64,000 nt of DNA, from positions 1,967,330 through 2,031,329 of the forward strand of contig JAJEKV010000056.1 of NCBI GenBank assembly GCA_021234155.1, in the 5' to 3' direction. The DNA is from Isoetes taiwanensis (taxonomy: Eukaryota > Streptophyta > Lycopodiopsida > Isoetales > Isoetaceae). The notes beneath the pieces are model-generated. The model saw only the letters and a program-made list of their open reading frames with translations, did no database searches and had not been told where the DNA came from. The position numbers were made by a program, and so were the translations under genes. Positions 1 through 11,660 of this stretch are shown one piece after another (positions within the stretch are counted from its first letter, which is position 1; every line of letters begins with the position of its first letter).

Positions 1-165
1 AAGCATGTGTAATTGAATACTATAGAAGCTCTTGAATGTCTAGAATGTGGAATTGTTTCTATATATCACTGTGATTGTAGACACCTTAGAACAAAACTAT
101 TTTAACCCTGCTTCTGCGTATTGTTTGTGCAGAACACATTGTTCATCGCAGAATAGCAAAATAGA

Positions 166-384
166 ATGATGCCGCGCAGAGGGAGAGAGGAGACTTTAGA
201 GAAACAGGAAGCCAAACACGCACATAACAGAGAAAGATCGCAAAGTAGAAGACAACGCGTGCTCAAAAGAGGGACACCAGAGGAGCATCGAGCAAGACTC
301 GATAGAGCTGCCGAAGCACGAAGAAATAGAAGAGCACAAAAAAAAAAGGTAAAGAAACAGAGCAAGAGCATGTTGCGACGTTGA
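166..384 (+). pseudogene. Helitron N-terminal basic region (fragment)
   Basis: A 72-residue open stretch very rich in Arg, Lys, Glu and Gln, like the charged, probably helical leader that precedes the zinc-finger and Rep domains of many plant Helitron RepHel proteins. It stops before the zinc-binding segment, which appears in another frame at about 526-623. No catalytic motif is present. I assign it to the Helitron by position and composition only; it could be a chance charged ORF. Confidence 0.45.
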
Positions 385-525
385 CGCACGGTAGAGAGAA
401 AGTTGCCGATGAACAACATGATGAGAGGCTAGCTATAGAGACTCAAGGACGTGCATATCGAAATAACCCATCAAGTTATAGAATAGCTCGAACTGACCAT
501 CCAACACACATCGGACCTCGTCACT

Positions 526-1934
526 GTGGAGAATTGAACTAGGAGTGCAAATATTGCCATGCACTAACATTTGAACACGATGATACAAAGTGCTGCCATG
601 ACGACAAAATTAGCCTCCCTCCGTTGACAGCAATGGCCCCATTGCTATACCATCTGCTCAAAGGAGACCACCCAAAGAGCAAAGAGTTCAAATCCCACAT
701 CAGGATTTACAATAATGGATTGGCATTTGTATCATTCGGAGTAGACATACAGGAATTCAACACACCAGGCCCATATTGCTTTAAGATCCACGGTCAAGTC
801 TACCATAGATCTGGTCCTGCTCACCCCGATGATAATGCGTCGCCGAGATATGCCCAGTTATACATTCTGGACATGGAATATGCGAATGACGAATGTACGC
901 AAAATGTGCACAATGCAGAGTGCGATATGGACCTTATGAAGCAGCTTGACTTGGAAATAAGGAACATAAACCCATTTGCACAAGCTCTACATATGATGCA
1001 CGAGGTAGAGGAAAGTGCACGTCGATTGAATGAGCACGCAGAAGTAAGGATGTATTTCAATGATGATAGAACAGGGCTAGATTTGAGGAGATACAACCCT
1101 GCATTTGTTAATGAGTCACTGCAATATTTGTAAATCCGGATGGGGAACCACCTTTTAATAGAGACATGTGCATCCATCAAAAAGCCGGCGGCCTAAGGAA
1201 TATCGCCATTACTGACCCATACATTGACACTCTTACCTACCCGCTGTTAATACCCTTTGGCGACAAGGGGTGGCAAATGAACATGAGAAACCAAGTTGGG
1301 GCTTCATCGAGCCGAATGAGACAAAATGTATCTATGCTACAATACTATTTATATAGACTAAGCACACGAAGCAATATAGGAGGCGACGGTCTTAAGTTTA
1401 CTTTCAATCCTCTGTTAAGTGGGGCATAGTTGATGCCTACACAAGGATAGAGGCCAACACCTTGAACTTCTACCGCCTCAACCAGAGGAAATTGCGAGCT
1501 GAAATGTACGAAGGCTTGATCGACTACGTGAACCATGAGGCAACTAGAAGATTAGTCATCTTACCGTCGTCATTTATTGGCAGTGCATGTGCCATGGAAC
1601 AAAACTACCAAGATTCCATAGCGTTGATAAGGAGATTTGGAAAGCCCGACCTATTTGTCACATGCACATGCAACACGAATTGGCCAGAGATCACAAATAA
1701 CTTAGAGGCGGGCCAGTCACAAGAGGATAGACCAGACGTGGTCGCCCGTGTATACCACACGAAATTAATGGCAATTTTCCATGACATTTTAGAAAAAGAC
1801 ATTTTTGGAAGTATACATATACAATTGAGTACCAAAAGCGAGGTTTACCACACTGTCATATGCTACTGATACTGGAACATGCAGACAAAATACGCGATAG
1901 CGATCGATAAGATCACGAGCGCAAAAATACCAGG
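526..1934 (+). pseudogene. Helitron Rep/helicase-like N domain, frameshifted
   Basis: N-terminal part of a RepHel replication protein, which nicks and joins DNA in rolling-circle transposition. A zinc-binding segment (CxxCHALTFEHD...KCCHD) lies at about 550-610. The Helitron_like_N region follows in pieces: 624-1133 (..RYNPAFVNE), 1128-1429 (TDPYIDTLTYPLLIPFGDKG), 1425-1830 (NQRKLRAEMYEGL, CTCNTNWPEI, DRPDVVARVYHTKL) and 1820-1907 (EYQKRGLPHCHMLL). The HUH metal-binding motif HCH is at 1851-1859. At least four frameshifts are needed, near 1128, 1390, 1815 and 1895. The domain is cut by the inserted TIR element right after DKITSAKIPG. Confidence 0.85.
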
Positions 1935-1935
1935 C

Positions 1936-1960
1936 GGGTGAAAGCATGTTGTAGTGGAAC
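1936..1960 (+). repeat. Left terminal inverted repeat
   Basis: Perfect inverse of 20847-20871. It starts GGGTGAAAGC and is followed by C-rich sequence (CCCTGGGTGTCCCCCCTGTC). The preceding AGGC (1932-1935) is the putative target duplication. Confidence 0.85.
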
Positions 1961-2206
1961 ACCCTGGGTGTCCCCCCTGTCCCCCCTAAAAATATGGTGG
2001 GAGATATCAAATTTGTGGTGCGATTTTAAATGTTTGTTTGGCGCCTAGTGCATGTACTGCCCGGATTCAATCATTTCTTGAACTGCAACAACCCGATTCC
2101 TACGCCACCCGTCCCATTCCAATTTCCTACGCCACCCGTCCCATTCAATCTCCACCGAACCGATTTCTAAACCCACGACCCCGCGCCTTTCCTGAAGCAC
2201 ACGGCT

Positions 2207-5200
2207 ATGGCGCTTAATCCGGTTGTGGATCAATCCGGTTCATACCTTCAATCATTTAATTTGGAAGCAAATCTGCCTAAAATCTCAAACCGGAGCACAG
2301 GTAAGAGAAAGAGAACTCCAGAACAAGAACGGGATCATAAAAGACGCCAAAGGAAAAGACAAAGGGAAGCTAAAGAAGAATTAGCAAAAATTGCATCGCC
2401 AGAGGGAGGATCCACCGAATGGCCTCTACTAGGCGCCGGATGGTATTAAAATTGTTATCTTCATTTCATAGCCACTAAAGGCTTGTCTAACAAATGCGAT
2501 AAGAAAGAGGTTTTACTAGATTTTCTGCAGCAGATGACACAATGGAATGCAGACTTGGCTTAAGAGTCGAAAAGATTTGCAAGCCAAGAGCATTGTGGTC
2601 AGCAACCTCAGGGCTTCCATTCAACTTGTGAAGAAGTCTAATAGCAATGACAGTTTAGCAGCCAAGAGTAGTTGCCTTGCTATGGCCGTAAGAGGAAGCA
2701 TTAATACCGAAAGTGCTAATCCTGTCAGTGCTCGGGGTTTTGGTAAACTGCTGGGTGTTCATCCTAGGAATCTTACCAAAGCAAAATTGAAGAGGGAAGA
2801 GATAGATTGCAAAGGGGGGAAATGGGTTTTGTACAAAAGAGTTAGAAGAGCAGATGCAATTTCCAATTCTGTCATAGAACTTGTGCAGCAATTTTGGACC
2901 GAAAACAGTAGGGTCTCTCCAAATGCAAAGGATGTTAAGTTCAGAAGATTGGAACGAAATGTAAGAGAGGATCATGCCACTCACTATCTGGAAGAATCAC
3001 AGGTTATTTCATTTCTTCATCTTCACCACATTTTTTATTGTTAATGTGGTATGTGGTATGTGGTTAGTGATTGCTTGTGATATGTGGTTGCTGTGGTGAG
3101 GCACGTGGTGTGAAATAAATGCTGTCAATATATGCTTTGTGGTGCCTAGTGTGGTGAATAACATGGTGTAAAATATACATCTGCTGTAATATATGCTATG
3201 TGGTGCCTAGTGTGGTGAAAAATTTGGTGTAAAATAAATGCTCTAAATATACGCTTTGTGGTGCCTAGTGTGGTGAATAACATGGTGTAAAATAAATGCT
3301 GTAATATATGATATGTGGTCCCTAGTGTGGTGAATAATATGGTGTGGTGCCTAGTGTGGTGTCTAGTGTGGTGCCTAGTGTCCAGTGTGGTGCCTAGTGT
3401 GTAGTGAATAAGGAGGTGTAAGATGAATGTCTGTAATATATGCTATGTGGTGCCTAGTGTGGTGGAAAATGTAGTGTGCAATAAATATGCTGATCACCTT
3501 GTTATCTTCCTTGCAGTTGCAATTGTTCAGAAATTCAAGAGGCGGAACATCCTAGTGTTATGATCAAACAGAGGATGTTTGAAAATTTCGAAAACCATGG
3601 TTTATTGTAAAATTAAAGGACTTCAATAGTTCTTTGCTTTGTATATACCATGTTAGAATGCAGATGCTAATAGATGGCTTCAATAGTATGAGAACTAAGC
3701 ACCCAAAAAGCTGCAGCTGCACTTGTCAGCTTTGCAGGTCAGACATATATGGTGAATGCAGGGCGTCTGAATACAAAATAAGTAGCACAAGAAGTCCTGT
3801 GGGCGGTGGAATTTTATGTGAGAAAACTAGCTTCCAACCTTACCATAAGAGGGAATGTATTCTGGGTGAGTGTAAAGAGTGTGGGATTAAGAAGTTCCCT
3901 ATCTGCCCACATGAACAATCTAGTGATAGTGGCATGGTGAAGTGGGAATACCTAGACTATGAAAAAATCAGTATTCGAGAGATGGCAAGAAGAAGTCTAA
4001 GCTCGCTCACCAACACAATGAAACCGCAAGTCTTCCATCGGTGAACAAAATGTTGGAGAAGCTTCCAAAATTTCCTTTACACAACTTCGGATATAAGTGG
4101 CGTGGCGGGCCAAGACAAAGAACTCCTTGATAACTTGCACGGAGATGCTTACCTATCCGTGGTTGACTTCACAGCAGAGAATTATACTTTTAAGGAGCGA
4201 GAATGAAGTTCGGTCCATGCATTTGGGTCAACAACCGGATAACTATATTTGTTCAAATAACCTATCGAGGTTGATCCACGAGACAGACACCATTGAGAAG
4301 GAAACACACTACTATGTGTGGGATGATAGGGAACATGACACACTTTTTGTTCAACATTGTTTTATGAAACATTTTGAGTACTTAAAGCAGAAAAGGCAAT
4401 GTCCCCAAACAAAGACTATGTATTTTTAGGATGGTGCTTTGATCACAATTCAAAGCGACGGATCATTTTATTTTGTTGGAAGGTACGGTTGCCATCTGAG
4501 AGGTCAACATGATGTGGAACTTCTTTGGATCAAACCATGGAAAAGGTGAACATGATGGGAAGGCGTGAGAATTGAAAAGATGGATACGAGGTCTGACTTA
4601 AACATCCCGACATTAAACTAGATAATGTCCATGATGTGGTGAAAATTGCAGAGAAACAATTTCAATGTGGTACATCCGAGTGGTCGAAAATGGAAGAAAA
4701 GTTCTGAGATACTTACGGGAAATAAAACACGAGGATATCAACGGGGAAAAAGGCTTGGGGTGCGAGACAATTCAGGAAACCGGGCAAATTCATTCAGTCC
4801 ATGGATTCAAAGACAGAAATCCAACACATCTACATACCAGAAAGCTATCATGTTTTTGCAGCAATTGCTTGGATGGAAAATGGGACATGTGTGAGAACAA
4901 ATTGTATGTAGATGAATGGGACCTTGTAGTCGTTGAACCATCCTCCAATGTTCATGCGGATGTGGAAGAGACCCGCAAGTCTACCAAGCCACTATACTCA
5001 ACCTTGGCAAATGTACTTGCGGAAGCACTTAGAGAAGGAGACGACTTTTTGCGTTCTTTGCACCTAAAGGGAACGAGGAGGATTCTGTATTTTGGATGTT
5101 GCTATGCACCAAGCCAAAATTTGAAGTTGAAAATGACTTCAAGCAGAACGGAAACTTGTTTATGAGAGGTGAAACCGTTGTGGAGGGCATGTACTATAGA

Positions 5201-5416
5201 AAGAAGCCTCGGTCAAAGGTGATGTATGAGTTGTTGACAAACGAGCCAAAGTCACTTGTATTCTCTACTCAAATTTGTGCTATTCGAGTTCCCATGCAGC
5301 AGATCAAGAAAGGTGCTCGAACTGTTTACAGGCTAGACCAGGCAGATGAGGAAAAGATTCTAGAAAACTTGCCCGAGGTTTTATCTGATGAAGATAGCAT
5401 GTCTGATGAAGAATAG
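2207..5416 (+). pseudogene. Transposase-like gene, DFxENY / HGKG family, degenerate
   Basis: Probable transposase of the surrounding TIR element. A basic N-terminus (2207-2446) is followed by KCDKKEVLLDFLQQ (about 2480-2560), a helix-turn-helix-like part with RVSPNAKD and EDHATHYLEES (2547-3000), an intron full of minisatellite (about 3001-3515), then EHPSVMIKQRMFE, CIYHVRMQMLIDGFN (3640-3690), a Cys cluster (CILGECKECG..CP), DFTAENY (D at 4165), HDTLFVQHC (4334), a DG..Q segment (D at 4430), WNFFGSNHGKGEHDG (4515-4559), RKLSCFCSNC (4841) and an acidic tail. I recall this motif order from uncharacterised proteins repeated in plant, algal and animal genomes. The D...D...D/E pattern suggests an RNase H-fold nuclease, which is inference. 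Stops and frameshifts occur near 2560, 3580, 4044, 4200, 4430 and 4560. Confidence 0.7.
3030..3515 (+). repeat. Minisatellite inside transposase intron
   Basis: GTGGTGCCTAGTGTGGTGAA recurs at 3139, 3200 and 3258 with variants after 3315, a period of about 57-61 bp. It lies between two conserved coding parts of the transposase; the downstream part resumes after a TTGCAG acceptor at about 3516. The GTGGTG core is the complement of the CACCAC motif seen across the element. Confidence 0.7.
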
Positions 5417-5599
5417 CTGAACACATTCTTACAGGTTAGGAAATGATTCAGAAATTTTGAATATGTTGTTGTGTCTTGCCTTGTTTGGGAATAATATAAG
5501 AAACTCAATTCCATGCTCAATTGTATTTTGATGTCCCTTGTTTCAATGTAATATATTTGCTTCTGATGTAATATGTAATTGTATTTTGATGTCCCTGAT

Positions 5600-5700
5600 G
5601 TAACATGCCCCAGGTTCACCACATGTTTCACCACATGTGTTTCACCACATGTGGTGACACATGTGTTTCACTACATGTTTCACCACGTGTTTCACTTTCT
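5600..5700 (+). repeat. CACCACATG(T/TTT) array
   Basis: Seven or so repeats of TTTCACCACATG, partly palindromic (CACCACATGTGGTG), immediately 3' of the transposase gene. Same core as arrays at 7790-7850, 10430-11310 and 15000-15420. Nothing else is seen between 5417 and 5978. Confidence 0.6.
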
Positions 5701-6032
5701 GTCTCTTCTCCCGACACATATAGATCCTTCTGAACAGCTTTTCTCTTTTCCTTAAATTCTCTCGGTCCCATCAATTCCTCTCATCATCCTTTGGCCGAAA
5801 ATCATTATGGGATGGCGAAAATTAATGACCTCGGGCAACCCAAAAGGCCCGAGATGCCATTCTTCTTGCTCCCGACCGAAGTTTGATTTATTACAAAGCT
5901 ATTCTCAGAAGCGAGGCGGTTTACAAAGAAGCGAGTCCTTGGGACGCAGCTTTTCTGATTCTGATTTCTGATTTCTGATTGGGTGGGAAGCGATTTCTGA
6001 TTCTGACTTCACGGCGGCTACACCCAGCAGAC

Positions 6033-6665
6033 ATGGCCAACTTCACCTCTTGGATGCTGCAAAACGATGGAGTGCCGGAATGGGACAATGTGACCAGAGA
6101 AGAAGAGCCCATAATACCTAGGCGTGTTGTCCCGATTTTCAGCCATGCAGAATGGATGGACATGCTCAGGCAACAGAAATTACTCTATTCACCGGATGAG
6201 AATATGACCACAGAAATGCTGAAAACTCTCACCAGGAGGTTGAATTGTACACACCACTCCCCGGACCTCTCAACTTACTCGCCTCCACTCGAAATTTTTA
6301 CACACCGGCATCTTTGGCCCGTTCCTCATACTATTGACCGGGATGCGCAAAGGTTGAGACCTTTTACGCTTAATGGCTACCAAGCCTTTACGCTTAGACA
6401 GGTTCCTCTTTTGTTATGATAGGTTGTTTACGAGGACCAATTCCTTCACTTCGGGGATACGTTCTATCATCACAAGGCCTTGCGGGATGGACATGGAGAA
6501 GTTGCTATTACGTTTGGTAACACTCCACCATTATGGTTTTTGCTTTCCCTCCGAATGGGAGCAAATAGGTGGGAAGCTGACCGACGGGCCACCGATCTAG
6601 TGATCATAGAAGATGACGAGGAGGAGCTGGACCCAGATGTCTTTTTGATAGACCCACAGGAATGA
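6033..6665 (+). CDS. Accessory ORF of the TIR element, part 1, unknown function
   Basis: I do not recognise this protein. The first part starts MANFTSWMLQNDGVPEWDNV and reads to about 6410 (LNGYQAFTLRQ). A second part in another frame reads VVYEDQFLHFGDTFYHHKAL and ends with an acidic tail (IIEDDEEELDPDVFLIDPQE) at 6665. A 21-bp stretch with AG/GT boundaries and a stop lies between them, so either a frameshift or an unusual splice joins the parts. Amino-acid composition and the strong acidic C-terminus look coding. It follows the transposase on the same strand, as an accessory transposon protein would. Confidence 0.45.
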
Positions 6666-6927
6666 AAACAAGTGTATATAATCTGAAATGTAACCTTATG
6701 TAATCATTTTATATGTTTAATATAAATCTTCACTCTTCAATCTTTACTGTTTAATTGACAGGGTGAAAGTGACACACAGAAAAATTACATTAAGGATGAA
6801 CGGAATGGGACAGAGAAACACATGATGAAACCCACCACTGGAAATCTGTCACATCAAATGCAAGGTCAATCATTCAAAAGCTGGCTGTGCAGGAAAGATT
6901 GGAGGGAAACCCTAAATCTAGTTTTGC

Positions 6928-7149
6928 ATGCAGACATTGGCTTATCCCGATCCAGCTATGGCGGAAGAAAACAGAAGGAGAACACGGGCACAAACAATTT
7001 CGCCAGTTCAAATGCAGTCGCATCTGGTAAGACCTATACTGGAGCAAATAAACCAGGAACAGAGGCGGATATTAGAGGAGCGGAGGACCCATGAATTCCG
7101 AGGTATTCTAGGCTTAAAACATAGGTTAATTCCTGATGGGCTTAAATAA
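6928..7149 (+). CDS. Accessory ORF part 2 (coiled-coil-like, unknown)
   Basis: Reads MQTLAYPDPAMAEENRRRTR and then a Gln/Glu/Arg-rich stretch (EQINQEQRRILEERRTHE) that looks helical, ending at 7149. It is preceded at about 6763 by a GACAG splice-acceptor-like site. An overlapping frame (6822-7094) is also open, so which one is real is unclear. Possibly the middle exon of the gene that starts near 6033. No function assigned. Confidence 0.3.
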   Translation: MQTLAYPDPAMAEENRRRTRAQTISPVQMQSHLVRPILEQINQEQRRILEERRTHEFRGILGLKHRLIPDGLK

Positions 7150-7210
7150 TTAGAAGCCAATGCAGTGATAGGCGGTTGCCTTTCTTATTACTAATGATGT
7201 TGTTTTTTAC

Positions 7211-7516
7211 GATGGATCCGGTCGGGGAGACTTAACAGAGCTGGTGCGGCAACCGCATGGGGTTCTGGGGGTGGCGTATGATTCTGAGGATGAGTTCGCA
7301 GCTCTCCCCATGATTGAGGAAGAGGAAATGTTCATCGAACTAAAGCAGGAAATGATCCATGCTTCAGCCATTAAAAAAGTTCTCAACAGGCCAGATGCAT
7401 GGAGACACAACAACCTGAGACAATACTTTGTGAATCTGTATCATAAGTGGGGCGTAAGCTTGAGAAGCTCATGTTTTAGTGTTGCTGGATTTCACCTACT
7501 CGTGAGAAAAACTTGA
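7211..7516 (+). CDS. Accessory ORF part 3, acidic, unknown function
   Basis: An open frame from YDGSGRGDLTELVRQPHGVL through DSEDEFAALPMIEEEEMFIE to NNLRQYFVNLYHKWGVSLRS, ending at 7516. The first ATG in frame is at 7244. Composition is protein-like and a following exon is possible. It may be the last exon of the accessory gene starting near 6033. I do not recognise it. Confidence 0.35.
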   Translation, partial: DGSGRGDLTELVRQPHGVLGVAYDSEDEFAALPMIEEEEMFIELKQEMIHASAIKKVLNRPDAWRHNNLRQYFVNLYHKWGVSLRSSCFSVAGFHLLVRKT

Positions 7517-8494
7517 TGAAATCTTGGACATACTTGGAAGAAGAAGAGTCTGAGATCTCACAATGCGGGGATCCGATTGAGGCCCAAGAATCGTATGTCA
7601 TCATTAACCTCTTCAAAACAGCTATTATTATATCTCTAATGCATTTTGATAATACTAGAAGCTCGGGGTTATAGTTTTCCACGATTTTTTACGCATACTT
7701 CATTTCATAAGAAGTATGAACTATTCTAGGGTATGGTAGATTTCCATATGTATTTTTCTCCCTTTGGAATATAAAAACAACGTTTGCATCACCACAGCCT
7801 TCACCACAGTTTTCACCACATTTTTCACCACGGCTTTCACCACGATTTCACCATAATCAGCCGGGGGCATTGACCATTTTGACCCGGTCGAGAAAATGGA
7901 ATGGCTCTCGATTCACGATAGTATCTTGACTGATTTTGGTGGCAAAGAATATATGGATCCCAAATTAGGTCCCCCGAATTGATATGAGGCCAAAATTCAT
8001 TAAGCTACGCTTTGTGCAAAGATTCTTGCAAGGCCACTAACTTTTGCTTCGTGGAATTACGTGTTTTTCTTTTAGGTTTCTTTTGAACTCTATTTCTTTT
8101 GAACTCGAGCCACCCATCTCATATTTTCCTATTTCTTTTGAAATTTGGTTACCATATTTTGTTAGTGTGCGGATCATAGATTACGCACCTTCAAATTCCT
8201 TGTTTGCATTTTATAATTAATGACAAAAGTTCAAATTTAATCGAGCAGTTCAAATTAACTTGAAAAGAAACGATTGGAAACTTCAGAGAACGATTAAAGC
8301 CAAACAAGTTCTATTGCAAAACAAGGACTATTGCAAAACAAGTTCTGTCATTAATGAAAAGCCTTTACAAAGAATAGTCACAAGGACTATTGCCAAAAAA
8401 AATTGAAACCGGGGATTACAATACAAATCTAAACTAATCGGTGAGGGGCCATCTTGAGCTCTATATGGAGGTCGTCCTCGCAGAGCATACATCT
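7517..8494. other. Non-coding stretch with short CACCAC repeats
   Basis: No convincing gene. Holds about six TTTCACCACA units at 7788-7855, then AT-rich sequence without other visible structure. Confidence 0.5.
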
Positions 8495-8759
8495 TCATTT
8501 CGAGGAGTCGCTCGCCGTCATAACCTTTGCATGCACCCACTCGAGCACCATAGCGGCGGCGACTTGATGATCCATGATGAGCTTCTCCACCTCCGGTGGA
8601 GTGAACTTGGCCACCATCGTAGAATCGGCGACCTCCTGCGGTGGAGGAAGACCACGGATCCTCCGCAGAAGCCACGGATTCGACCGTGATGGTCGAAGAA
8701 GGAGCGAGAGCACAATGGCGGGATAGTGTTCTTCTGAGTGTAGTCTTGAACTTGGCCAT
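8495..8759 (-). pseudogene. Short minus-strand ORF, frameshifted, unknown
   Basis: From an ATG at 8759 the frame reads MAKFKTTLRRTLSRHCAL and then ..TVESVASAEDPW. A second frame continues PPPQEVADSTMVAKFTPPEV..VLEWVHAKVMTASDSSK to a stop at 8495. The change of frame near 8640 suggests one broken coding sequence of about 88 residues. Codon use is more GC-rich than its surroundings. I cannot assign a function; it may be a captured host fragment. Confidence 0.35.
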
Positions 8760-9179
8760 GGCGGAAGTGAAGGAGATGGACGGAATGGGGAAGGAGTGAA
8801 GGAGATGGCGGAATAGACGATGGGGACGGAATGAAGCTGCAGGGCAGAATTTTGGGAATAAAAGGGATGCAAATCGTAGGCATTCATACGATTTTGGGAA
8901 TGAGGCAGAAGAGGAAAGGGACGTTTGCATGCATGCCACCTAGGCTCCAACATGCCACAGTAAAGGGTCAAGCATGCCACATAGACCGAAAGTATTAGGA
9001 AAATCCACTTACTGTGGCAATTGTGTAAAGGGTACTGTATAGATACTTTTATGAATATAAAGAAGTTTCTGTTTTGCATTCTCATTTTTTATGCTTCAGT
9101 TACAGAAATTTGTACTTGAATGTTGAATGAATTCCAAGGTATAACTGGATTAAACTGAATTAAACTGAATTAAACTTGC

Positions 9180-9625
9180 ACAAGGCCTGTTAGACATATG
9201 GGTGAGATCAAAGAAAGGCACTAAGGCCTGTGGTATCTGTTTTTAGAAACAGGCCTGTGGTAAAACAGAATTAGAAATTTACACAAGGCACAAATTTACA
9301 CAAGACACAAAGCCATTACAAACTATTTTCTGGATTAAACAAAAGGCACAAGGCCTGGATTACAGTCGGCACAAGGCCATCATATGTTAAAACAGAAGAT
9401 ACCGAGAATACCGTAATTAGAAATTTACACAAGGTTCAAAAAGGCACAAGGCCATCATATATTCAAAAAGGCACTAAGGCCATCATATATTACAAAGAAG
9501 CACTAAGGCCTGTATTACAAGGGGTGAGTTCACAAGGGGGTGAGATCAAATGAAGGCACTAAGGCCTATATACCATCTGTTTTTCAAAAAAAATACAAAG
9601 GCACAAAAGGCCTGTAGACTAACTT
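9180..9625 (-). repeat. Array of AAGGCACTAAGGCCTG-type motifs
   Basis: About a dozen degenerate copies of AAGGCAC(T/A)AAGGCC(T/A)G spaced 20-60 bp, in AT-rich sequence between 8940 and 9740. The motif is partly palindromic (AGGCCT). No gene seen here. Just before it, 8925-8980 matches the GCCACCTAGGCTCCAACATG part of the satellite at 10430-11310. Confidence 0.55.
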
Positions 9626-9740
9626 GATCAAAAGAAAAAAAAAGGTGGCACAGCCGGGACTTCAAGCTTCATCTGTAAGAAAAAGTGAAGAAAATTAGTT
9701 TAGAATACATAAAAGAAAGCAAAAATTTAATGCATGCATG

Positions 9741-10195
9741 CTACTTACTCTGTAGAAAATTTTGGAGTTCCAAAAAAACTTTATGTTCTTCTTCGTCTTC
9801 TACCTCTTCTTCTTCTTCTTCTTCTTCTTCGGTTTGGTCTTCGCTCGATTCGTTATCAGAATCTTGGGAATCAAATTGATCATCAGAAGAAGCTTCATCA
9901 GAGGAATCGAAATTAGAAGAGGATTCCACCTCTTCTGAAAGTCTCAAAGATCTTGAGCTTCGGAAGAGGTGGAATTAGACTTCGAGCTCTCGGGCCTCGG
10001 GGCTCGAGTGCTTGGGCTCTCAGGTTCGGGCTCCAGCAAATGGTAATTTGGCCAAGATCCTATTTCATAACTGGCCATCACCTGTGCCAAAGGAATTGAA
10101 AGCAGTTTCCGGCGCTTAGGGGAGGGAGAGCGAGAGCGAGAGGGAGAGGGAGAGGGAGAGGCAATTCTGGAGGGAGAGCGGCGGCCCGACGACAT
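9741..10195 (-). CDS. RS/acidic low-complexity protein, unknown
   Basis: From an ATG at 10195 (MSSGRRSPSRIASPSPSPSR) an Arg-Ser-Pro-rich N-terminus leads into KRRKLLSIPLAQVMASYEIG and a Ser/Glu-rich stretch to 9944. The next frame continues with VESSSNFDSSDEASSDDQFD, a run of glutamates and LELQNFLQSK, ending at 9741. The join needs a one-base shift or small intron near 9950. RS-type heads with acidic tails are common in nuclear proteins, but low complexity prevents assignment. Confidence 0.4.
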
Positions 10196-10429
10196 TCGTT
10201 GGAAGGAATTGGACGATGCTTCTCCTTCACGACCATAGCCTATAAAGGCTGGCGTGAAATTAATTTCGTAGGCTACGATTTTAGGATTTCGTACCATTAG
10301 CATCTTTATTCCTAAAGATTTAGTAGGATACTAATAATAACCTCGAAATGACCATTATTTTATTTTCTAAAAAACATAAAAAAAATATATATATATATAT
10401 ATCTATCCTGAATTGGCCATTCATGAATA

Positions 10430-11310
10430 GCTCCAACATGCCACCTATGATGCACCACATGATTCACCACATGATTCACCAAATGCACCACATGATTCAC
10501 CACATGCACCATTTGCATCACCAAACATGTTGGTCAATGAAAGTCAAACATGTAACAAAGGTCATGTAAAGGCTCAAGCATGCCAAGGTGGCTCAAATAT
10601 GCCACCTAGGCTCCAACATGCCAAGGTGGCTCAAACATGCCACGTAAGCTCCAACATGCCACCTATGATGCACCACATGATTCACCACATGATTCACCAA
10701 ATGCACCTCATGATTCACCACATGCACCAATTGCATCACCAAACATGTTGGTCAATGAAAGTCAAACATGTAACAAAGGTCATGTAAAGGCTCAAGCATG
10801 CCAAGGTGGCTCAAATATGCCACCTAGGCTCCAACATGCCAAGGTGGCTCAAACATGCCACGTAAGCTCCAACATGCCACCTACGATGCACCACATGATT
10901 CACCAAATGCACCTCATGATTCACCACATGCACCATTTGCATCACCAAACATGTTGGTCAATGAAAGTCAAACATGTAACAAAGGTCATGTAAAGGCTCA
11001 AGCATGCCAAGGTGGCTCAAATATGCCACCTAGGCTCCAACATGCCAAGGTGGCTCAAACATGCCACGTAAGCTCCAACATGCCACCTACGATGCACCAC
11101 ATGATTCACCACATGATTCACCAAATGCACCTCATGATTCACCACATGCACCATTTGCATCACCAAACATGTTGGTCAATGAAAGTCAAACATGCCACAT
11201 AAGCTCCAACATGCCACCTACGATTCACCACATGATTCACCACATGGTTCACCAAATGCACCACATGATTCACCACATGCACCATTTGCATCACCACATC
11301 TATCACGACA
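10430..11310 (+). repeat. Satellite of about 218/206 bp with nested 12-mers
   Basis: The phrase CCAAACATGTTGGTCAATGA recurs at 10521, 10739, 10945 and 11163, giving spacings of 218, 206 and 218 bp. The 12-bp difference is one unit of the inner repeat CACATGATTCAC. Each unit also holds GCCACCTAGGCTCCAACATG. All three frames stay open because unit length and composition avoid stops, so ORFs here are not genes. The satellite is AACATG/CACCACATG-rich like other arrays in the TIR element. Confidence 0.9.
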
Positions 11311-11660
11311 TGTAACACCACATTATCATGAATCTTTGAATACATCAATTTCTTCTGGAGATTTGAACTCCACCAGAGTGTTGCTCTGGTCAGCCAGAAA
11401 AGTCTATTGTATACAATAGTATACAACAATGTACATTAGAGTGTCAATGAAAGAATAGGTTACAAGAATAACCTCTTTGGTTACAATAATACAAACATGT
11501 GATTACAAGTAAAGATCTATTGATCTGTCAACCTCTACAGCAACTGTGCTTCACAACATCAATCATCATTCTGCGCGTGTCCAACAGCTCGCAACTAGAA
11601 ATTGGTACACCCTGCAACAAACATATCAGGCCTCACATTGGATGAGTAATACCTTCAAAT

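Noticed and set aside
1-165. Helitron 5' end at TCTATATATCAC (58)
   Set aside because: A TC start is plausible, but the preceding base is T where A is expected and no second copy is available to confirm it.
9685-9916. Plus-strand Ser- or Leu-rich ORFs
   Set aside because: They are the complement of a GAA (Glu) run in the minus-strand acidic ORF.
10430-11310. CRISPR-like array or Pro/His-rich repeat protein
   Set aside because: Repeats are 12 bp within 218 bp units, with no unique spacers, and open frames exist in all three phases because of the repeat. It is a satellite in a plant genome.
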